DNA of 18,708 nt from Porphyromonadaceae bacterium UBA7048 (GTDB lineage: Bacteria; Bacteroidota; Bacteroidia; Bacteroidales; Muribaculaceae): positions 1 to 18,708 of the forward strand of contig DLAL01000014.1 in assembly GCA_002493945.1 (NCBI GenBank), written 5' to 3'. A program made the position numbers and the translations under genes. Below, in pieces: positions 14,552 to 18,708 of this stretch; position 1 is the first letter of the stretch; every line of letters begins with the position of its first letter. Under the pieces are notes generated by a model. The model ran no database searches. It was given only the letters and a program-made list of their open reading frames with translations, and was not told the origin of the DNA.

Positions 14552-16843
14552 ATGTATAAGAATTCAGGCTCAGATTTCATAGATTTCCGCGGACTGTTCA
14601 ACCTCTACCGCAAGAACTGGTATCTCTTCGTGATATCTCTGGTGGTGTGCGGTGCCGTCGCGTTCACATACGGCAAGCTCCGGCTGCGCGAGTACGCAGT
14701 GAAGGCCAATGTGCTCATCCAGCAGAACGATCCGCTCGCATCGGGCGGCGGTGATGCCATAGGAGGAGCCATGACGATGCTCTTCGGCTCTGACGCCGAC
14801 GTGCAGGACGAGGTGTTCATCATATCGTCGCACACCGTCTACCGCGACGTGGCCCGCGACCTCAAGCTCAACATATCATACAAGACCAAGACCAACTTTC
14901 TGGCATCGCGCATCGACTTCCCCGACCATCCTCTCGAAGTGATTCCGCAGGCCGGAATGCTCGATACTCTCAAGACCGCCATCAGCTTCAAGGTGAAGGT
15001 GAACAAGAAGGGCCTGGCCGACATCAAGGGCAAGATAGAGCGCTCGACCGTCCTCGACGTGGAGGACATGAAGCTCCCCTGCACGGTGAACACCCCTCTG
15101 GGCGACTTCATCTTCGCCAAAACGGCCACATACCCCGAGGGCGAATCGCTCAGATGCAACATCTCGGTATGCGGCTATGACGCCGCCGCCGAGGACCTCG
15201 ACGAAGATGTAGTGGCCGAAATAGCATCGAAGCGCAGCAATGTGATAGCGCTGTCGATGAATACCACCAATCCGGACTACGGCAAGACCATCCTCAACAC
15301 CATCATCGACCTCTATAACAAGCGCGGTGTCGACGAGACTCGCCGGCAGAACGAGAAGACGGCACGCTTCATCGACGACCGTCTTGACAAGGTGGCTCAC
15401 GAACTGAACGTCTCCGAAGCCGAAGTGCAGCAGTACAAACAGGGCAACGGCATCGTGGACTTCGCGCTCGATGCCGAATACAACATAAAGAAGAAAGGCC
15501 AGCTCGAGACGGAGATTATCGCCGCACGCACCAGCGAGGAGATACTCCGTATGACGCTCGACTTCATCAATCTTCCCGAGAACGCTTACGCGCTTGTGCC
15601 TATGTCCACCGACAATCCCGGTCTGCAGTCGGCTATCGGGGCGTACAACGATGTGCTGCTCAAGCGTGCCGAGCTTGCCGGAAGCGCCGGCAAGGACAAC
15701 GCCACCTACCGCAACCTCACCGAGCAGCTCGACCTGATGCGCAAGAACATCGCCACCTCAGTGGCCAAGGCTCTCGAGACGGCCTCCGTGACAGTGCGTG
15801 ACCTCACCCGCGAATTCGACCAGGCGTCCGGCTCGCTGTCGGAGATGCCCCGTCAGCAGCGTGAGTTCGCCATGCTGGCACGCGACCTTACCGTAAAGCG
15901 TGAGATATTCGTCTTTCTGCTCCAGCGCCGTGAGGAGACTGCCGTGATGATAGCTTCGGCCAACCCCAAGGGACAGACCGTCGACGAGGCTTTCACACTC
16001 AAAAAGCCTCTCGGCCTGGGCCGCTTCGCCATTCTGCTGATAGGTCTTATCTTCGGCCTGATGATACCGCCGATATATCTGTACATCCGCAAGCTCGTGC
16101 ACAACCGCTTCGAGACCCGCGAGGAAGTGGAGCGCATCACCGATGTGCCTATCCTCGGCGAGATGTGCGTCGACCATTCGGGCAACAGCCTTGTGGTGAC
16201 GGCCGACAGCGTGACCTCTTCGGCCGAGCTCTTCAGGCTCATGCGCAGCAACCTGCTCTTCATCCTGAATGACCCCAAGGACAAGGTGGTGCTTCTGACC
16301 TCGTCGCAGTCAGGCGAAGGCAAGTCGTTCATCGCCATCAATCTGGCCGCCACGCTGGCTCTGCTCAAGAAACGCGTGCTGCTCGTGGGCATGGACATCC
16401 GCAATCCTCAGCTTGCCAACTATCTGAACGTCCATCCGAAGTTCGGCCTCACGCAGTATCTGGCCTCGTCGTCAGTCACGCTCGACCAGATTATCGTGCC
16501 CGACGTCATGCACAGCGGCGTCGACCTAATCGTGGCAGGTCCTGTTCCGCCCAACCCCGGCGAGCTCCTGACGTCGAACCGTGTGGACGACCTCTTCGCC
16601 ACGCTCCGCGGCCAGTACGACTACATCATCATCGACACGGCTCCCGTGGGTATGGTGAGCGACACCTTCACGCTTGACCGCATCGCCGACGCGTCGATAT
16701 ACATCTGCCGCGCCAACTATACGAGCCTCAATGAGCTGCAGATAGTGAACGACATCTACCGCAAACAGCGTCTGAAGAAACTCTCCATCGTAGTCAACGG
16801 CACCGCCGCCAAGAAGACCTACGGATACGGACGTAAGAAATGA
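14552..16843 (+). CDS. Polysaccharide co-polymerase / bacterial tyrosine autokinase, Wzc-like
   Basis: The 763-residue protein has the Wzc plan. An N-terminal Wzz domain begins with a membrane helix at about 24-42. A long helical periplasmic part with coiled-coil character (about 260-460) follows, then a second membrane helix (about 490-512) and a cytoplasmic BY-kinase domain. The kinase shows Walker A SSQSGEGKS (Lys591), Walker A' VGMDIRNP (Asp615) and Walker B IIIDTAPVG (Asp695). The C-terminal tyrosine cluster is minimal: KKTYGYGRKK with only two Tyr, against seven in E. coli Wzc. Such proteins control chain length and export through phosphorylation cycles. No cognate tyrosine phosphatase is present in the window. 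Its TGA overlaps the next gene's ATG (ATGA), indicating coupling. Confidence 0.93.
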   Translation: MYKNSGSDFIDFRGLFNLYRKNWYLFVISLVVCGAVAFTYGKLRLREYAVKANVLIQQNDPLASGGGDAIGGAMTMLFGSDADVQDEVFIISSHTVYRDVARDLKLNISYKTKTNFLASRIDFPDHPLEVIPQAGMLDTLKTAISFKVKVNKKGLADIKGKIERSTVLDVEDMKLPCTVNTPLGDFIFAKTATYPEGESLRCNISVCGYDAAAEDLDEDVVAEIASKRSNVIALSMNTTNPDYGKTILNTIIDLYNKRGVDETRRQNEKTARFIDDRLDKVAHELNVSEAEVQQYKQGNGIVDFALDAEYNIKKKGQLETEIIAARTSEEILRMTLDFINLPENAYALVPMSTDNPGLQSAIGAYNDVLLKRAELAGSAGKDNATYRNLTEQLDLMRKNIATSVAKALETASVTVRDLTREFDQASGSLSEMPRQQREFAMLARDLTVKREIFVFLLQRREETAVMIASANPKGQTVDEAFTLKKPLGLGRFAILLIGLIFGLMIPPIYLYIRKLVHNRFETREEVERITDVPILGEMCVDHSGNSLVVTADSVTSSAELFRLMRSNLLFILNDPKDKVVLLTSSQSGEGKSFIAINLAATLALLKKRVLLVGMDIRNPQLANYLNVHPKFGLTQYLASSSVTLDQIIVPDVMHSGVDLIVAGPVPPNPGELLTSNRVDDLFATLRGQYDYIIIDTAPVGMVSDTFTLDRIADASIYICRANYTSLNELQIVNDIYRKQRLKKLSIVVNGTAAKKTYGYGRKK

Positions 16844-18342
16844 TATCAGCTCCGGCCATACCGTCAGACGTCCGCTCAGACGCAAGCACCGCCTCCTCTG
16901 TCAAGCAGCCATTGAACTGCACCCGACGGGAGGTGGCGCTTCCGCTTGCCTATCTCCTGTGTATGGCTCTGGTAGGACTTCAGTTCTATCCGGCCCTCCT
17001 CGGTGTGGTGGCGTGCATGCTCTATGCGTGGCGTCACGACCGCTACAATCTGATGATGATGCTTCTCCTCTTCGCCGGCTCGTACGGCCTGACGCAGGGC
17101 AAGCTCTTCGGCATCAGATACAGCGATATGGTAGGCGCCGCAGCTCTGGTGTGTCTGGTGGTGCTCCGCAAGCGCCCTATCATCGCCAAGGCGCTGATAG
17201 TCTATGTGGCCTATGCCGCAGTGCTGTTCACTGTGGCTCTCTTCTCGCGCGAACGGATGCAGATACAGGTGCTTCAGATGCGCGAGTATCTGTACTTCAT
17301 CATTTTCCTTGTGCCGGTGGCCGTCTTCGCCGGCAGAGAGTTCGACATCAGGGCCTTCTTCAGGGTCTCGATGATCTATATCCTGATTATCTGCGCGTTC
17401 TACATCATCGACGCATTCGTGCTGTACGGCAATATACTCATGCCGGCCACCGATGCCTGGCGCGGCTATATGTCGTCGTTCACCGAGTTCTACTGGGCGC
17501 CGCTGAGTTTCAACATCGACCGCAAGTATCCCATCGGACTGTACCTGATGTCGCTGATGGTCTATCCTGTGGCGCGCTACTACACGCTGAACAAGTGGCA
17601 GTGGATGCTCGTCCTGGGCGCGCTGGCTGCATCGCGTACGATCACGGTCATAGTGGGGCTGGTGCTCTTCTACGCCATCTTCTCGGGAACTGTCAGGCAG
17701 TTGCTCAAATACGCGTTTTTTGCTATTGCGGGTTTCGTGGCGCTCTATTTCATCGATTACAATCTCCCCCGGACCTCGAATGACGTCTATGAGTCGCCGA
17801 TGCGCATAGCGTCGACCGTCCAGCAGTTCATCGACCTCTTCGATGTGGTGGACCCTGACGACATGGCCGAATTCGGCTCGGGACGTATGGCGCAGCTGCT
17901 GCCAAAACTCGAAGTCATACAGCACGAGCACCGCGAGTGGACCGGACTGGGCTTCCTGCATCCGGAGAAGACCAAAATCGAGGCGTACATCATCGACAAC
18001 GAACTGTACTCCGACATCGAAAAAGCCGAAGAAGTGGCCATCGGTGTGGAGTGTGTGCCGGCATGGGTGTTTCTCAATGCCGGAATCATAGGGCTTGTGG
18101 CCCACTATCTGTTTTTCTTCGGACTATGGTGGATAGTCCGCAAGGAGGAGTACGGCAGTTACTTCCTTGCCGTCATGCTCACCTGTATGTTCTGGAGTCT
18201 TACAGGTAATGCCAATGTTATCAACATGAACGGACTCGGTCCGGTCTCCTGGGCCTTCGCTGCGGTCTACCTTCAGGCCAAGACCCAGAAGATGAAGGAT
18301 GAAGAGATGCTGTCGCCGGCCGTCGACAGTCAGGGATTGTAG
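16840..18342 (+). CDS. Wzy/WaaL-like polysaccharide polymerase or O-antigen ligase
   Basis: The 500-residue integral membrane protein has about ten to twelve hydrophobic segments and one large loop (about residues 310-400) that carries GSGR (346-349). This GSGR-type motif in a big periplasmic loop is typical of the O-antigen ligase/Wzy superfamily (PF04932). Together with the Wza- and Wzc-like genes before it, polymerase of a secreted repeat-unit polysaccharide is the better guess than LPS ligase, but sequence alone does not separate the two. The first about 30 residues are hydrophilic and Ser/Ala-rich before the first membrane segment. It overlaps the kinase gene by four bases, and its 3' end overlaps the convergent TPR gene by 13 bases. 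Confidence 0.85.
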   Translation: MISAPAIPSDVRSDASTASSVKQPLNCTRREVALPLAYLLCMALVGLQFYPALLGVVACMLYAWRHDRYNLMMMLLLFAGSYGLTQGKLFGIRYSDMVGAAALVCLVVLRKRPIIAKALIVYVAYAAVLFTVALFSRERMQIQVLQMREYLYFIIFLVPVAVFAGREFDIRAFFRVSMIYILIICAFYIIDAFVLYGNILMPATDAWRGYMSSFTEFYWAPLSFNIDRKYPIGLYLMSLMVYPVARYYTLNKWQWMLVLGALAASRTITVIVGLVLFYAIFSGTVRQLLKYAFFAIAGFVALYFIDYNLPRTSNDVYESPMRIASTVQQFIDLFDVVDPDDMAEFGSGRMAQLLPKLEVIQHEHREWTGLGFLHPEKTKIEAYIIDNELYSDIEKAEEVAIGVECVPAWVFLNAGIIGLVAHYLFFFGLWWIVRKEEYGSYFLAVMLTCMFWSLTGNANVINMNGLGPVSWAFAAVYLQAKTQKMKDEEMLSPAVDSQGL

Positions 18343-18599
18343 AGGTCGGTATTGAAGAAATCCATTATCTGACGTGCCTGCTCGAGGGCCACTGCGGCCT
18401 CTGAATCAGGGTCGGCTGCGACAGCCGCCTCGTAGCAGCTGATGGCGCGGGCACGGTTGCCCCGGCGCCACTCTATGCGTCCCTGCAGATACAGGGACAC
18501 GGGGCTGTCGTCCGCCGGGTCGGCAGCAAGTATTTCCGAGGCTTCGTCGAGCCGGTTGGCGCTGATGAGCGCGCGTATGTGGTCGTAGTCGTGTGCCAT
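18330..18599 (-). CDS. Small TPR protein
   Basis: From the ATG at 18599 the protein has 89 residues, starting MAHDYDHIRALISANRLDEA. An upstream in-frame ATG at 18632 would add 11 residues but would sit inside or before the expected start of transcription, so I prefer the shorter form. Residues about 33-66 (YLQGRIEWRRGNRARAISCYEAAVAADPDS) form one clear TPR, flanked by partial helices. The end is MDFFNTDLYNP. Small TPR proteins of this size are common and of unknown function in Bacteroidales; they are probably cytosolic adaptors, since no signal peptide is seen. It is convergent with the Wzy-like gene. Confidence 0.8.
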   Translation of the reverse strand: MAHDYDHIRALISANRLDEASEILAADPADDSPVSLYLQGRIEWRRGNRARAISCYEAAVAADPDSEAAVALEQARQIMDFFNTDLYNP

Positions 18600-18634
18600 A
18601 TGCCGTAAGAGGGATGTATGAGGGAATAACACTT

Positions 18635-18642
18635 CAAAGTTA
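18635..18642 (-). promoter_or_regulatory. -7 box of the small TPR gene
   Basis: On the minus strand TAACTTTG (complement of 18635-18642) is a perfect -7 box, predicting a start near 18628 and a leader of about 29 bases. The -33 position has only a partial match (GTTG, 18665-18668). The remaining bases to the window end show nothing certain. Confidence 0.5.
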
Positions 18643-18708
18643 CTGAAAATATCGGCAGCTCCGGCAACGGCAATATGTTAAAATCAGAATTATTACTGTC
18701 CGCTAAAC

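Noticed and set aside
18675..18708. ATG at 18675 beginning a possible next gene on the plus strand (MLKSELLLSAK...)
   Set aside because: Only 11 codons are visible before the window ends, with no promoter or family signal. It cannot be supported.
1..18708. CRISPR array or insertion sequence
   Set aside because: No regularly spaced short repeats and no transposase with terminal inverted repeats were seen. The only repeats are the promoter duplication at 651-760 and the leader, gene and tail duplication at 3040-5874.

Overview
The window looks like chromosomal DNA of a Bacteroidota bacterium, most likely order Bacteroidales. The evidence is: repeated promoters of the Bacteroidota type (TTTG, about 20 bases, TAnnTTTG); almost no Shine-Dalgarno sequences; a C10 (streptopain-like) protease with a Spi-type propeptide; a short GyrB of about 640 residues; and a Bacteroidota-style polysaccharide tyrosine kinase. 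The fairly GC-rich coding sequence would suit Muribaculaceae or a relative, but that placement is inference.

Layout. (1) 1-629, minus strand: the N-terminal part of an AAA-ATPase-like/PD-(D/E)XK family protein, cut by the window edge and preceded by a duplicated promoter. (2) 852-2679: elongation factor P (efp) with its own promoter and terminator, then a membrane acyltransferase with a TTG start. (3) 2763-2836: tRNA-Pro(GGG) with promoter and terminator. (4) About 2950-5880: a visibly AT-richer module holding a secreted C10 cysteine protease lipoprotein followed by two near-identical small predicted outer-membrane beta-barrel proteins. Its leader and tail sequences are duplicated too. (5) 6014-7519: a DegP/HtrA periplasmic protease. 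(6) 7626-8764: four small membrane-associated genes (two YtxH-like glycine-zipper proteins, a Holin-X/YqjE-like protein and a basic small protein), resembling the enterobacterial yqjD-yqjE-yqjK arrangement. (7) 8958-13665: gyrB, rnr and folB. (8) 13736-18342: a three-gene polysaccharide export operon (Wza-like lipoprotein, Wzz/Wzc-like tyrosine kinase, Wzy/WaaL-like polymerase or ligase), meeting a small TPR gene (18330-18599, minus) head-on.

Most genes are ordinary Bacteroidales housekeeping or envelope genes. Two places deserve attention. The first is the C10 protease module: repeated leaders, a chimeric signal-peptide start and repeated tails show that a protease-barrel operon was duplicated and the second protease then lost. 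The second is the 650-760 region upstream of the AAA-ATPase-like gene: two perfect promoter copies and an inverted 12-mer could be a promoter duplication or a small invertible switch.
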